Shown here one piece after another: positions 21,901-33,929 of a stretch of 34,193 bases of DNA. Origin of the DNA: Lobulomyces angularis (lineage: Eukaryota; Chytridiomycota; Chytridiomycetes; Lobulomycetales; Lobulomycetaceae); assembly GCA_027604685.1 (NCBI GenBank), contig JADHYX010000229.1:1-34193 (forward strand). The letters are read 5' to 3'. The notes below the pieces were generated by a model. That model was not told where the DNA came from. It saw nothing but the letters and a program-made list of their open reading frames with translations, and did no database searches. The position numbers were made by a program, and so were the translations under genes. Numbering within the stretch: the stretch's first letter is position 1; each line of letters opens with the position of its first letter.

Positions 21901-23880
21901 TTAGTTTTCTTAGCATACTCTTTTAATTTTTTTTGTTGCAAATCCAAGAAATCATCTGTATGCTTATTTTTTGACCCTGGTGGCCTACCTGGGCCTCTTC
22001 TTTTTTTAGAACTATCCAAGTTTGATCCAGTCTTTAAGGATTTTTTTAATTTATCCTTGGCAATTTCAGTATCACTATCAGAAGAATTTTCCTGTCCACT
22101 TCCAGCGGATTTCTGAGAAGGGCAATCTTCGTCACTGCCACTTTTCGCAGTATGTGTTTTACTACCACGATTTTTCTTCTCACCATCATCGTCACTGCTA
22201 AAATCACCTCCATATTCACTAGATATATCTGACTCTCCAAAAATATCAGCTGGCTTTGATTTTTTTTCTAATGGAATAATTTCTTTTATTGGCAGAGAAT
22301 TTTCAGAAATGGAAGGTATAGCACCAATTTTATTTGGTGAAACAGTTATTTTTAATAAAGGCGAAGAGGCTCTCACAATATCCATTGAAGAATTACAATC
22401 CTCTTGATTAATGGTTTTTGGCCCATGATAATTAGCGATCTTTGAATCATTTGGAGGGTGCTGACTTTGGGTATTATTACTACTGGTATTTATATTTCCT
22501 GTTATTACTTCTAAAAAAAAGTCAAAAAAAAAAAAATTTCAAACAATTATCAGTACCATCTTTGACAGCAGTGTCTGTGTTTTCAACTTTATTGAACTCC
22601 GGGGAATTAATTAATGGCAATTTTCCTTTGTCTTTCGCAGGACTTAATGATGGAGATTTTTTTAATTTTTTCAAATTTGCAGATCTTTCAGGTGTTGACC
22701 TACTAGAACTGGAATTTTTACTTGCATTTTTGGTATCATTGATTCTATTATCTCCTTTTCTAGTGCGAGATCTTCCTCTTGATGGACTACTTGATGAAGC
22801 AGAAGTACTCCTAGAATTTTTTTGTCGCCTTGACCTCGAAGAGCCTAAACTGGAATCTGATGAAAAGCTATTACTATCCACGGAAGAATAACGTTTTGAA
22901 TGATCGCCTTCAAATCTTTTATCATTAAACCTTTCGAAACTGCTACTACGTCGTCTCTCATGAAATCTATCTGGGCTGACACTGCGACGATACATACCAC
23001 CTTTTCTGTCTAAATCCCTATCTGGCTCCACCCAACCTCTGCGATTTCTAAAATTTGAGTTATAATTTCCATAATTTCGCCGATGTTCAGGGTGGTGATT
23101 TGGACCATTATAACGATTTGGTCTCTGAAAAGCGTCTCTCGAATAAGAAGAGTTATTTCTATCATAATTGTTTCTTTCCCAATTATAACGGTCTCTTTGG
23201 TAATCATCATGCGAAGGGTAATTCAAATCATCATATAGATATGGTTCATGCCGCCGAAAATCTCCTCTATCATAAAAGTTTCTCTCCCTCCCACTATCTA
23301 AATAAGGATTTCTAGATCTACCAAAACGGTCAGATGATCCTGGTCTTCTATCAAAATCGTCCATACCATTTGGCAAATCAATTGAATGATCATTTCCCCG
23401 TCTTCTATTATCGTAAATTCGGGACCGATCATCTCTCTCACGTATTCTATCTCTATCATCCTTCTCGCGCGATACAATATCAATTGCATTTGACGTACTA
23501 TGCGCATCTGAATTTTTTTTTGGCTGAAAATTTTCATTATTTTGTTTATAACTCAAGTCCAAAGGAGGTTTCCCTATAGTTTCAGACATCTTTTCACTAA
23601 CTGGTATAATTTTTGATTTTAATTGAGTAGAATGAATTATATGTGAAGATTGATTTAAATTGTAAGTTATTTTTTCTATTGCTGTATTTTCTGAAAAAGA
23701 ATTCAAAATTTTGGATATATTCCTAGTAGGAGAAGAGGTATAATTTGAATTCAAGTGATTATTTTTAGAGTAATTCTTGTTGTCTACATTAAGAGCAAAA
23801 TAGGGAAATTAATAACAGTAGATGAAAATTTATTAATCACTGATAAACGGAAGTGACAACTTTATTGAAGCAGTTTCCAT
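18959..23880 (-). CDS. Large ankyrin-repeat, AT-hook chromatin protein, Hos4-like (Set3 complex)
   Basis: Minus-strand exons 23880-23841, 23783-22557, 22510-20282 and 20232-18959 join in frame to 1589 residues. About 80-400 is rich in Arg, Asp, Tyr and Ser (RS-like and DR-rich, low complexity). An acidic region follows, then AT-hook 1 (KRRGPGRPPGSK, 592-604). Two blocks of ankyrin repeats (about 696-800 and 827-934) carry TALHESCLNGHLEIV, TPLHDACANHHFEVV, TPLHHACANGELGKV and TPLHEASLNGHHEVV. AT-hook 2 (KKRGPGRPPRRR, 1091-1103) comes next, then a less charged domain at about 1290-1480. This order resembles fungal Hos4, the ankyrin subunit of the Set3 histone deacetylase complex, and animal ANKRD11/12. 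Chromatin binding through the AT-hooks is likely; orthology is inferred. The RS-rich exon is joined by phase-1 splices to the ankyrin exon, so it belongs to this gene. Confidence 0.8.
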
Positions 23881-25620
23881 ATCACTTACCACAATAAAAT
23901 ATTTATTTACTGTTGACCTGAATCTTTAAAAAGTATTTAATTGTAATTTTATATAATTTTGAACAAACCAATTCTATAAAAGAAACGAAGCAGCCTGAAA
24001 ATAAAAATTTATTAATTTTTTGTAAAAAGAACCTTTAGTAAAATTAAAGTAAAAAAATTTTTTACCTTCAGTTAATTGTTGAATTGGTAACTTAAGATCG
24101 AATAGATTCTAGAGAAAAAAAATTTTTTTGACAAACTTAGTTAATTTAATTCATGTGTGAAAATAATTTATTTCTAAAATTAGATGACAAAATTAAAAGT
24201 TTCAACCTTCAAATTGTAAAAAAAAAAAAGATTATTTTTAAAGAGCTCACAACTTAAAAAATTTTATTGAAACTTGATAAGAGATATTTTGCGATAGAAA
24301 AATTATATGAAAAAATTCACACAACCCAATATAACTGAACTAAAAAAAAAGAAATGGCAGTTTTACCTTTATTGAGTTCAACACAGTAAATATGTTAACC
24401 TCTTAAACAGGTTACAAGTAAAGGAGGACAACAATCTTTGGTTGCTATTTTAAAAGTTCTAATAAATTAGATAATTAATTAGAATTATTTTATTAAAATA
24501 CCTGAAAAGTTGCGAAGTAGATTATGAAAAATTGTGTAACATTTAAAAAAAAAATCAAATTAAAGTTTTTGAAAAAAATAATGGTTGTTTACAAATTAAA
24601 CAATTAAATTGCCACTTGAATTTATCTATCTTTTAGCATTGCCATGAAAATTTTATAATATAAAATATATTCAACTGATTTTGTTTATTGAACCAGACTT
24701 TTTTGAAATTTTTTAATGCTACTCTAAGTAGCATTTCCTACTTTATTAAAGAAAATTCATCAGCACCAGTAGTTCAAGTAAGTTAAATAAGTTCCTGTAA
24801 ATATTTTTATCTTTTTTTGGACTATTTTTTATTGAGTTTAATAGTTCAACAAGATAACTTTCCTTTATTAATTTTTTTTCTAGGTTTTTACCAATAATTT
24901 TAATCTTACTAATGTTTAATAATAATTAGGGAAAGATATTGATGGTTTTTGGAGCGATAAATCCTGTCTATTTCTTTTTTTTTCACTTTTAATTCAATTT
25001 TCTGAAGGGCAGCAGTTAAGAATACAACTATGAAGTTAACTTTGCTGATTTGAAGTTGATTAGGAACTTATTATAATTTCGTTGTATTGTATATAGACAC
25101 TCAATATAACGCAAAAAAAAAATTAAGTTTTGTTTTCGGTAAAAACATTAGTTGATTCACTGACTGTCTACCTTGAAAATTTTTTAATGAAATTTCGGAT
25201 TTATTGAATTGAATTTTTTTTTTTATAGGTTTCACCTAAAAAATTTTAAAACACAGAATTCCTTTTACAAACATGGTATTTGAATGTGTGACATACTTGC
25301 GAATATTGCAAAATGATCTCTGAGAACGGAAACTCAAGCAAAATACTTACGATGCATTAATTTTTTAAATTAGATTTTGCTGCAATAATAATTTCGACAT
25401 CACATTGATTTAAAATTAAAAGCAACATTAGCAAATGATGATATTAGAATGCACATTGTAATAAAAAAATGTTGATAAAATTAACAAAAAAAAAAACGAA
25501 AATTTTAAATTAAAAAAATATTTTTCTATAATATTTTTTTTTATTGAAATTTGATTAATTTATAATTATCGCCTAAGATAAATCTAGAATCTATGTTATT
25601 TTAACCCAAAGGATATATTT
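23881..25620. other. Long AT-rich intergenic region
   Basis: This 1.74-kb stretch separates the 5' end of the ankyrin gene from the 3' end of the CorA gene, both on the minus strand. I see no coding frame, tRNA-like box pattern, spliceosomal RNA motif or tandem repeat. A minus-strand segment 23994-23890 has a CAG acceptor before it and a GTAAGT donor after it, so it may be a non-coding leader exon of the ankyrin gene. The rest is A/T runs and promoter space. Confidence 0.5.
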
Positions 25621-27569
25621 TTATCGTTTACGCTCAATCCATCTGAATTTAAAGGAAAAGAAAATTGTTGCAATTACCGAAAGTGCGGTGTAGACCCAGA
25701 AATAATAGTACCTATAATATTCAAAAATTAAAAAATCCTTAATAACTTCCATTTTGTTCAATTACCCGTTCTCTGTTTCAATTTCTGGAAAGTTTCGGAA
25801 ATTCATACCGTATACTCCAGCAAGAAAAGTAATAGGTAGAAAAATTACCGATACAACGGCCAAAGTTCTCATTGATTCTGTTAATTAGATAAAGTTAAAA
25901 AAACTCCACATTTTTTTTTCTAAAAAGTTACCATTTGTAGAATGAGAAATTGAATTGAAAGTTAAATCAATTAAATCTTTAGTATTTGTCTCAAATGCTG
26001 TAAACATTAAAAATTAATATAAAAATAATAAAATTACCTTGCAACTCTTCATTTACCATTATACACTGATCGGAAACATCATTGAAGTAAACTTTGGCTA
26101 ATTTTGAAATTGTAACTAAGCTTTCGTCTGCATTTTTGCTTTCATCTATGTTTCTTTCGCTGATTGCAGCAACCAAGGACTGTTGAGGTTTGAGAGCACG
26201 ATGAATCATCTTCAGCTCTTTTCCAATTAAGTGCAAAATTTTAGTGTAAATTTCTTTAGGATTCGAAATCACCATATCTTGTAAAGAATCTATCTGTTTT
26301 GCATAAAAATCTAAGAGTAAAGAATTATAATCAACGCAACCATCAATAAGTGAACTAAGAAGAAATTAATGTTTAATGTACTCTTTTTTATTTTACTGTA
26401 AAAGAATGGAGACATCCGATGATTTCCTCAACAAACTTTTTGGGTACTCAACTTTTTTTGCATTGTTACTAGTTGGTGGATGTGAATTGATATTTGCAAG
26501 AGGTTTTAATCGTTTTTTGAGTGATTCAGTAATTTGTTCACTTTCATTTTGAAAAATGGATATTATAACGCCATTGTTCAAAACAAAAAAAGAACACTGT
26601 TCAACTTGACATTCTGGTCTTCTAAAAAGCTCTAGTTGTTTACTTGACAAACCCAATTGCTTCAGGTACCCCTGGGCTCCACCAAACAATGTTGAGCAAA
26701 GTCCACGCTCCCCAGGCACATCAATTGAAGAGCTATTAATTGGTAGCTCAAAAGATTGTTTTCGACGAAATGGAGTTAGTATTCCTCTTTCACTTTCTGC
26801 GTTAACATTCTCTTTAACAAAAATATTAGAGCCTCAGATAAACTTTTTCGTACCTGAAACAAAGTTTTCTGACAAATTTAACAAAATCATACTAACAAAT
26901 AATTGACCATCATAGTAGTCACACTTAATTCTTTGAGGAATATGGAAAATATCCTAAAAATTTTCAGTTTTATTTAAAAAAAATATATCTTAAATAAAAA
27001 ATAGTACAAACCTCCAAGGCAAGAGGGTGCAAATTATAAAATTCACCTAATATTTTAACTACATCAAAAGAAATACCTTGGACATTAATCCATCTAACTT
27101 TAGAAAATGCAGGTCTTTCTTTTTGTAAAAATTTAGCTAAGGTTTCATTTTCCAAAGCTGTGTACTTGTAACTTTCTGCAAAAGAATATGCAAAGTAGAT
27201 AAAAGTTATCTCAATAAATTTTTTTTTTATTTATTTAAATACCTTGATCATAATCAATAACAGATATATTAGTTAAAGTGAAAATTTCAGAGATGTAGCT
27301 AGGCGGAAGCTGTTAGGCAGAGAGGTTAATTGATATTAATACAAAAAAAAATAATAAAATCTTCAAACCTTCAAATCAACACCAGAACTATTACCCAGAA
27401 GTAAATTACGGTCAAGCTTAGTAACTCTTTTTATTCTCATTACTTTGTGTGCAGCTTTTTTAAATTTCGAATGTTTCGGCACTTCACACTTTGCAGGATC
27501 TTCTACTTCATTAAGGGTTAAGTTTTCATTAGAAGAGGTAGTAGAAACTTCAGCTATAGGATTTATCAT
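25621..27569 (-). CDS. CorA-family Mg2+ (metal ion) transporter
   Basis: Minus-strand exons 27569-27369, 27309-27243, 27175-27012, 26953-26854, 26811-26397, 26354-26038, 25997-25932, 25877-25766 and 25711-25621 join in frame to 510 residues. The N-terminal cytosolic domain has the CorA features [32 protein letters not shown] and a long helical region before the membrane. The first membrane helix runs about 449-466 and ends with the signature YGMN (466-469), then [10 protein letters not shown], then the second helix at about 483-503 and a basic tail (RWIERKR). CorA proteins are pentameric channels that let Mg2+, and in some cases Co2+ or Ni2+, into the cell or an organelle. A serine-rich insert lies at about 180-320, as in fungal members. 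Which membrane it sits in cannot be told. The start at 27569 was chosen because the in-frame extension upstream looks non-coding. Confidence 0.88.
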
Positions 27570-27990
27570 GTCAATAGCAAGTGTTGTTTTTTGTAAAAAT
27601 GGCAAATGAAAAATGAAATTAAAGAATGTGAAGCCTCCATTAAATGTATTTGGAAAAAAAAGGAGGAAATTAAATGATCTTTTTTTTACAGCTATATGAA
27701 TTCTACTCAATTATTGATAAGTTGTAGTCAACTTGTGCTGTATTTTTCTGCTTTTAATGTTGCATTTCTACCTTTTTTTTGCTGCATTTTTTACTATTTT
27801 TTACTAATTTTCTTTATTAATTGACAGCTCTTTTATAAGAAAACGAGAAAAAAGCAAATATAGCAGCTACTCTAATTTTTTTTACATGTTTTTCTCAATT
27901 AAAAAGTAGTTTTAAATGTTTACAGCGAACTTCTTACTGACTGCACTTTGAAACGTTAAATATAAAAAAACCCACCAAATATTTCCCAAA
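27570..27990. promoter_or_regulatory. Divergent promoter region of the CorA and YOS9-like genes
   Basis: A 421-bp interval lies between two start codons that point away from each other. An open frame continuing upstream of the CorA start to 27710 reads as phenylalanine-rich low-information sequence and is not called. No specific site was recognised. Confidence 0.5.
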
Positions 27991-29931
27991 ATGAATTTTT
28001 TTCTCTTTATCAGCTTTCTGATATCAAGTTACATTATATGCAACCATCATGAATATTTAACAAAAGAAAATGAAAAGCTTTCAAAAGTAATAGTTTTTCA
28101 AGATTTGTATAAAAATAACTTGAAAGTAAACTTTTTGAAAAAAAGTGAAATGTCTACGTTTAGCATACTCAAATATGAAAGCAATGAATTGATGTTACTT
28201 AATAAAAATATGACCTGCTACATTAATAACAATTTCTATACCTACAAAAATAGTAAGGGATCTGAAACTAAGTTAAACAATCAATTGGAACACAAAATTT
28301 TGAGTTATAGTTTAAATGTGTTGAATAAACATTTCAAAAATAAAGATTGTCTATGTAAAAAATTTTTTTTTAATTAATAACTAACTTGCTTAACCTTAAT
28401 TACTTTTTTTAGCCTTTGAAAAGCACTTTTGGCAGTATGAATATTGTCACAACAGATATATCAGGTAAATGTAAAATTATGAATAAAATTATTAATTTAA
28501 TTATTTTAATGCAATTTATTAGACAATGGCTGGAAGTAAAAGGAGTAATTTACGGTGAGTACTACTTAGGCTACTATGATAATGAGGAAAGTAATGAAAA
28601 GATATTAAAAAAAGACGAAATGGGTATAATAATTTTTTTTTTTTTTTTTAACAAAAACAAAAAACAAAAAAAACAACTACCCATAGTGATAGATGATAGC
28701 GAGAATGGAAGGTTTTTAAAAAAACGATTTTTTGATGGTACGTATTGTCCTGATATTGGCAAAAATAGGTCAGCGCAAGTTGTGGTACATATTTTTTTTT
28801 TTTTAAAATATTTTTATCTTATCATTTGCAGTTCAAGTGCTGCACCCATGATCATATCGCTGATGTGAGGGAGTTTTCTGTTTGCTCATATGTTATTGAA
28901 ATACACTCTCCTGCAATGTGCAGTAAACTGAAAGAGTCCAAAGATGTAGAAATAAATGAGATTGAATGTATTTTAAATGAAGTTGTGGTTGAACATGCAG
29001 AAAATAAAAAAAATGAAGTATTGAGTGGTGCGCTAAATTCTGATGAAGTTTTTAGTGTTGTAGACTTTTCCAAATACTGCATAAAAGATAACAGTTTTGA
29101 TCATTACTGTGTGAAAAAGCAGAATGAAATTGTCAATGGTAATCATGAGGTATAACTGTAATTATTAGTATATTTTAACCGACGAAGCTTTCTGCTTTTT
29201 CTAAGTCAAAGGATAAAAAACTGCCGATATTTAATGAACTAACTGTAGAGGAGGATGAACTGGTAGTTTACGACAAATTACTTACTGTACTTGGTAAAAA
29301 AAAGCTAGCGCTACAAAAAAAAATAAATGACTTATCTGGTAAAGACGCAATGGATTCAGTAAAAGACTATGATATATTCAACAAAGCTTCGTATTCTACA
29401 AAGAAAAAAAATATAAAGCAGTCAATTCAAAACTATGTTAGCGACATGAAATTCGATAGCAGCAAGCAAAATAAAGAGTTAGGAGATTTTTTTTTTAATG
29501 AAGATGTACTCATTGAAATTGAAACCAATTTGAAAAACGGCAAATTAGCTTTTGAAAATAATTACAGCATGAACTTGATAGAAAATCAAATTTTTAAGGT
29601 GGCAGATCCAAACTCCTTAAAGTTAATTAAACTTTTTAAAAAAATACTAAAAAGAGACAAAATCAAAACGAAATTTAGTGAGGAAGAATATAGAATTATC
29701 AAACTAGAATTAAAAAATTTGAAATATTTGATAAAGAATGAATCAAAAAAATTGAAATTTAATGAGGAATATCTGCTCAAAACAAAACAGCAGCTTTTGT
29801 CTAAAAAAAAAGAAGATGCATTAATTTTTGAGATATATTCCTTTGTTGGAAGGAATTTGGAGTTTAACGAATTGAATTTAAAAAAGTTGATGAGTTTATT
29901 TAAACTTTTGAAGGAAAGTTCTAATGAGTAG
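27991..29931 (+). CDS. YOS9: Yos9/OS-9-like ER lectin with MRH domain
   Basis: Exons 27991-28354, 28413-28464, 28523-28623, 28687-28784, 28832-29149 and 29206-29931 join in frame to 552 residues. A signal peptide (MNFFLFISFLISSYIIC) sends it into the ER. The MRH domain lies at about 118-225, with FWQYEYCHNRYIRQW (127-141), EYYLGYYD, GTYCPDIGKNRSAQVVFKC and EFSVCSYVIEI. It keeps the Gln, Arg, Glu and Tyr that contact mannose in this family. Yos9/OS-9 reads trimmed N-glycans on misfolded proteins and passes them to the Hrd1 ubiquitin ligase for ER-associated degradation. The second half is a lysine-rich helical region that I cannot match, and there is no C-terminal HDEL-type signal. OS-9 has a Trp-Trp pair where this protein has Phe-Trp. 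The correct frame of the MRH exon appears only after splicing. Confidence 0.82.
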
Positions 29932-30526
29932 CTCTACATGTTTCCATTTTTTTGTAAAGTTATAGAGTTGTATAGTTTTAAATTCATTTAACAATATTTA
30001 TAAAAATATTAAAGAAAATCATTAATATTATTAAATATATAAAGTCAATTGTTTTTTAAATTTTTAAAGATGGTGGTTGATTACAACTTGTGTTTTCTCC
30101 GCCTGAGAGAAGCTACAGATTTTTCTTAGTAAAAAGACTTCTTTCTTTGCTCTTAATTGATATTGCTCGTCAAGATAAAAGTACTAGTTAAACATTTTGA
30201 GAACGAGTTTTCTTAAAGTTGTTCTATTTAGAAAAATGCTCTTTTGGTCTCTTTCTTGTTTGGTTGTGCAAGGAATGAAAAAAAATTTTAAAAAAAATTT
30301 TTTTTTTTTTTTTTTTTTCAGTTAATACATATTTTCAATTTAATATATAATTTCAATTTTTACGTCAACCTCAGTTTCTGCATATATATATTGTATATAA
30401 ATAATAGGAAATTGATAATATCAGTTTGGCTACATTAATTGAGTTTTTACTTGAAAGATTACTCAACTTCCTTCTTTTATGAATTTTTTTTGTTTTTAAT
30501 AGTACCTCAATTTTTTGTTTTTAAAT
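29932..30526. promoter_or_regulatory. Intergenic region and 5' leader of the WNK gene
   Basis: This holds the YOS9 3' flank and the WNK promoter or leader. An A/T block ends in about 20 T followed by CAG (about 30298-30321), which has the shape of a polypyrimidine tract and splice acceptor. A leader intron is therefore possible. Nothing else is recognised. Confidence 0.45.
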
Positions 30527-33500
30527 ATGAATAATCAACAAAAAAAAAACGAAAGTTTTCAAAGAAGTGGTACCTTTGACGAAGAGGAGGATTCCGATGA
30601 TGAGAATAGAGTAGTTGAGGTATTTTACCTTTTTTTACCTTTGCAATTTCTTATGCTCTTTTGTTTATTATTATATTTAAGACTTCACCGGATGGAAGAT
30701 TTGAAAGATACAACATTTGTCTAGGAAAAGGAGCTTATAAAGAAGTTTTTAAAGCTTTTGATCAAGAGAATGGATTTGAGGTAGCCTGGAATCATCTGAG
30801 ATTGGATAATTTTAGTAAACGTGATCAAACAAGAATTTTATCTGAAATTAGAATTCTAGAATCACTACGCAATGATAGTATTATCAATCTCTTTAGCTCT
30901 TGGATTGCTAAAGGAAAAGATGGAAAAGAAAAAGTTATATTTATTACCGAGCTGATGACTTCGGGAACTTTAAAAAATTACATAAAAAAAACTAAAGGGC
31001 AAATTAAGCCTAAAATTTTGAGAAGTTGGTCAAGACAAATTTTAAATGGTTTATTGTATTTACATACTAGAGATCCTCCTATTATTCATAGGTAGAAAAA
31101 TTTTTTTAGATTGAATTAATCCACTTTTTTTTTTAGGGATTTGAAATGTGAAAATATTTTTATAAATGGCCACAATGGGCAAGCTAAGATTGGGGACATG
31201 GGATTAGCAGCTATAAAATACAGGGATCACATGTCTTCTGTTTTGGGGTACATTGTTCTTCTTTTTTCAAAATAACTAATAAACTTCACAATAAACAATC
31301 ACTAGTACTCCTGAGTTTATGGCACCGGAATTATATGAAGAAAATTACGATGAGAAAGTTGATGTATACGCATTCGGAATGGTAGGTTTACTCCTATACA
31401 AGTTCCATTAATAGTATTAAAAATAGGTTGTATTGGAGATGGTAACTCGAGAATATCCGTATAAAGAATGTACAAATCAAGCCCAAATTTATAAAAAAGT
31501 TTCTTCTAATATCAAACCTCAAGCTTTACAAAAAATAGCTGATGAAAAAACTAGGTCTTTTATTGAATTATGTATTCTTTTCGATAAAAACGTTAGGCCT
31601 AGTGTTGAGGAATTACTTAACCATGAATTTTTAGCCGATACTGGATTGTGCAGTCTGTCTGGTTCTACTGGGTCACTTACTTTGATTTCTCCAATTTTCT
31701 CCCCCAAAGACACTCCTAAGGATACCCCTGTTAATTCTACATCTAATTTAATGGTAAGATAAATTCCAGATATCTTTTTTTATTATTATCATTTTTTTTA
31801 TTTTTTCTAGGAAAATTTTAGTTCATTTCCTTTTGGCGACAACAATAGTTCTTCCATTTCTAACATATCTGCTACTAATAGTCCCAGATTTTTTTCACCA
31901 ATTTTATCATCTCCTATGCAAAATATGGAAGAAATCTTATATACCAATACTCCTGCCCATATAACTGCTTCTTTTGATGTAGTAGATTCTGATACACACA
32001 CATTTCACATAACGAAGCATATCGACAAAGAAAACATGGAAAATTTATTGCCAGATGGTATGCAAGACGGAATTCTTATTGAAGTTATAGGAGAACCATC
32101 GTTGAACGAAGTTATTTTGCAAATGGTTTACTGTCCTAAAAGTTCACATTCTGAAACAATAAAGTTTCCTTTTAATTTGGATGAAGACACTGCAACTGAT
32201 GTTATTAGGTTTGTTAAAAATATTCTAATGATTTTTCGTTGACCTTTTCAAAAACATTGCAGTGAAATGGTGCAAGAAAATCTAATTCATGAACAGGACG
32301 AACAATTAGCGAGGAGAAAATTAGAGGCAGTTATTAGGAAAGTTCTTTTAGGACGCCGAAACAACATTTCCAATGGACCCCAATATTTTCAGCAAGATTC
32401 TAACAATTTTTTAGTTTCTGATGAAAAAAAGACAACCGATATTAATTTATTGCCATATGTATGTTTTACACCTTTAATTAATGTCTATTTTTTAATTTTT
32501 TTTTTTTAGAATCGACATATCTTTTCAAACGATTTTACCCATAATAAAGGTTTAGTTAATGAGAACATTTATCAAAATGCCTCTTCACCTATAAGGTCTC
32601 CTAGTACTCAAGTAAATAATGATGTCACTGACTCTCGATTACTGCCACCACGACTTCCGGTGAGTCAAACAAGTTACTCCATCCCTCATAAGGAAAAAAT
32701 CAACTCACCTCCTAGTATCAACCGCAACATATTTCCAACTTCCCCACGACGAACTGCAACATTTAACACATTGAACTCTCCAATAAACGTTGGAAGAAAT
32801 AAAAGAAATTTTTCTGACGAATCATCTGTGTCTTCAACATATTCTCGACCAACAACACCGAATGGAGGCGGTTATGTAATAAATCCTCTCACTGGTCAGC
32901 TAATTTTCGTTCAGGGAGAGGATCCTTACTTGCAACCTCAAATACATCAAAGCAACTATCCGTATAACGGATTATTTACCCCATACAAGCTATCTGATAT
33001 AAAGCACCATCACCCTGGAGGAGCTGGTGAACAATTTCCGTATTTAAGAGGAGTTTCATCATCTTCAAATAACAGCGCAAAATCTAGCATTAGCAGCAGC
33101 GAATCAATAATAATTCCAAACGGCAACGGGGAATTTTTTGAGTATGTAAGATCGGGCAGGCCAGTTATTCCAAATCCTGTCGTGGTAACTGGTGAACAGT
33201 TTGGAGGGTATTCTCAGCACTTTAATAGACAGTATATTCCCCTGCAACAGCATATTCCGCAATATCCTTCTGAAGAAGCTTACTTTAGACAAGCACAACA
33301 GCCTGCGTACAAACCTGATGAAGTAAACTTAGAAAAATTTAGTAAGCAACAGCAGTTTGCCGAGAATTTATCTATTTCAACTGAGGAAGGATGTTCAGTA
33401 GAAAAAATAAAAGATATTCACAATTTCATAAATTCTGAAAGGCAAAGTAACAAAAGCAGCCTCACCGTGGATAATCTAAATGTTGCCACAAATACAACTT

Positions 33501-33724
33501 TTTCCAATATACCTATTGAGCTTGAAAATGAATTTAATAGTTGTTTAATAAAAAAAGACGATTTTGATGAAAGCGAAAAGGAAAATTTTAATTTATCAGC
33601 CCTAAAAAAAGAAATGAATGAATTTATTGAAGTCGATAATTGTGAAGAGATTTTAAGTGGAATTGTAGGAATGAATTGCAGTACTAGTGGAATTGAAGAG
33701 GTTAAAGGATTAGGCTTATTATAA
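30527..33724 (+). CDS. WNK: WNK (with-no-lysine) serine/threonine kinase
   Basis: Exons 30527-30619, 30682-31091, 31137-31247, 31306-31381, 31427-31753, 31811-32208, 32263-32458 and 32510-33724 join in frame to 941 residues. The kinase domain (about 38-300) shows the WNK hallmark: the catalytic lysine sits in the glycine loop (GKGAYKEV, Lys51) and the usual lysine site is Asn68 (VAWNHLRL, as in plant WNKs). Other motifs are [15 protein letters not shown] (188-192), [26 protein letters not shown] and TREYPYKEC. An OSR1_C/PASK-binding-like domain follows at about 402-475 ([30 protein letters not shown]). The remaining half is serine-, proline- and glutamine-rich and looks disordered. Animal WNKs sense Cl- and osmotic stress and activate SPAK/OSR1 kinases; the fungal targets are not known. 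Identification is firm. Confidence 0.93.
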
Positions 33725-33929
33725 ATATTTTTTTCTATAGTTTTTTTTGTTATTTATTTAAAAAGTTAATAATTTTTTTTTTTGTATTTTTTTTTTTTAT
33801 ATATATCATACATATTTATTTGTAAAGCAACTTTAAATTATAATTTTTATACTTTTTAAAATCTAAACTTTTTTTTTTTTCCAATAAACAAAAAGATAAA
33901 AAAAAAAAAAATTTAATTTATTTATATTC
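33725..33929. other. Convergent 3' spacer with A/T homopolymers
   Basis: Short convergent region between the WNK stop and the stop of the minus-strand edge gene. It is dominated by T and A runs and should contain both polyadenylation signals. Confidence 0.5.

Noticed and set aside
22522..23754. A stand-alone RS-rich splicing-factor-like gene
   Set aside because: The exon has a good donor before its stop and joins in phase to the ankyrin exon. It also has no ATG at its beginning.
27570..27710. N-terminal extension of the CorA protein to 27710
   Set aside because: The extra residues are phenylalanine-rich with no family resemblance, and a suitable ATG with typical N-terminal composition lies at 27569.
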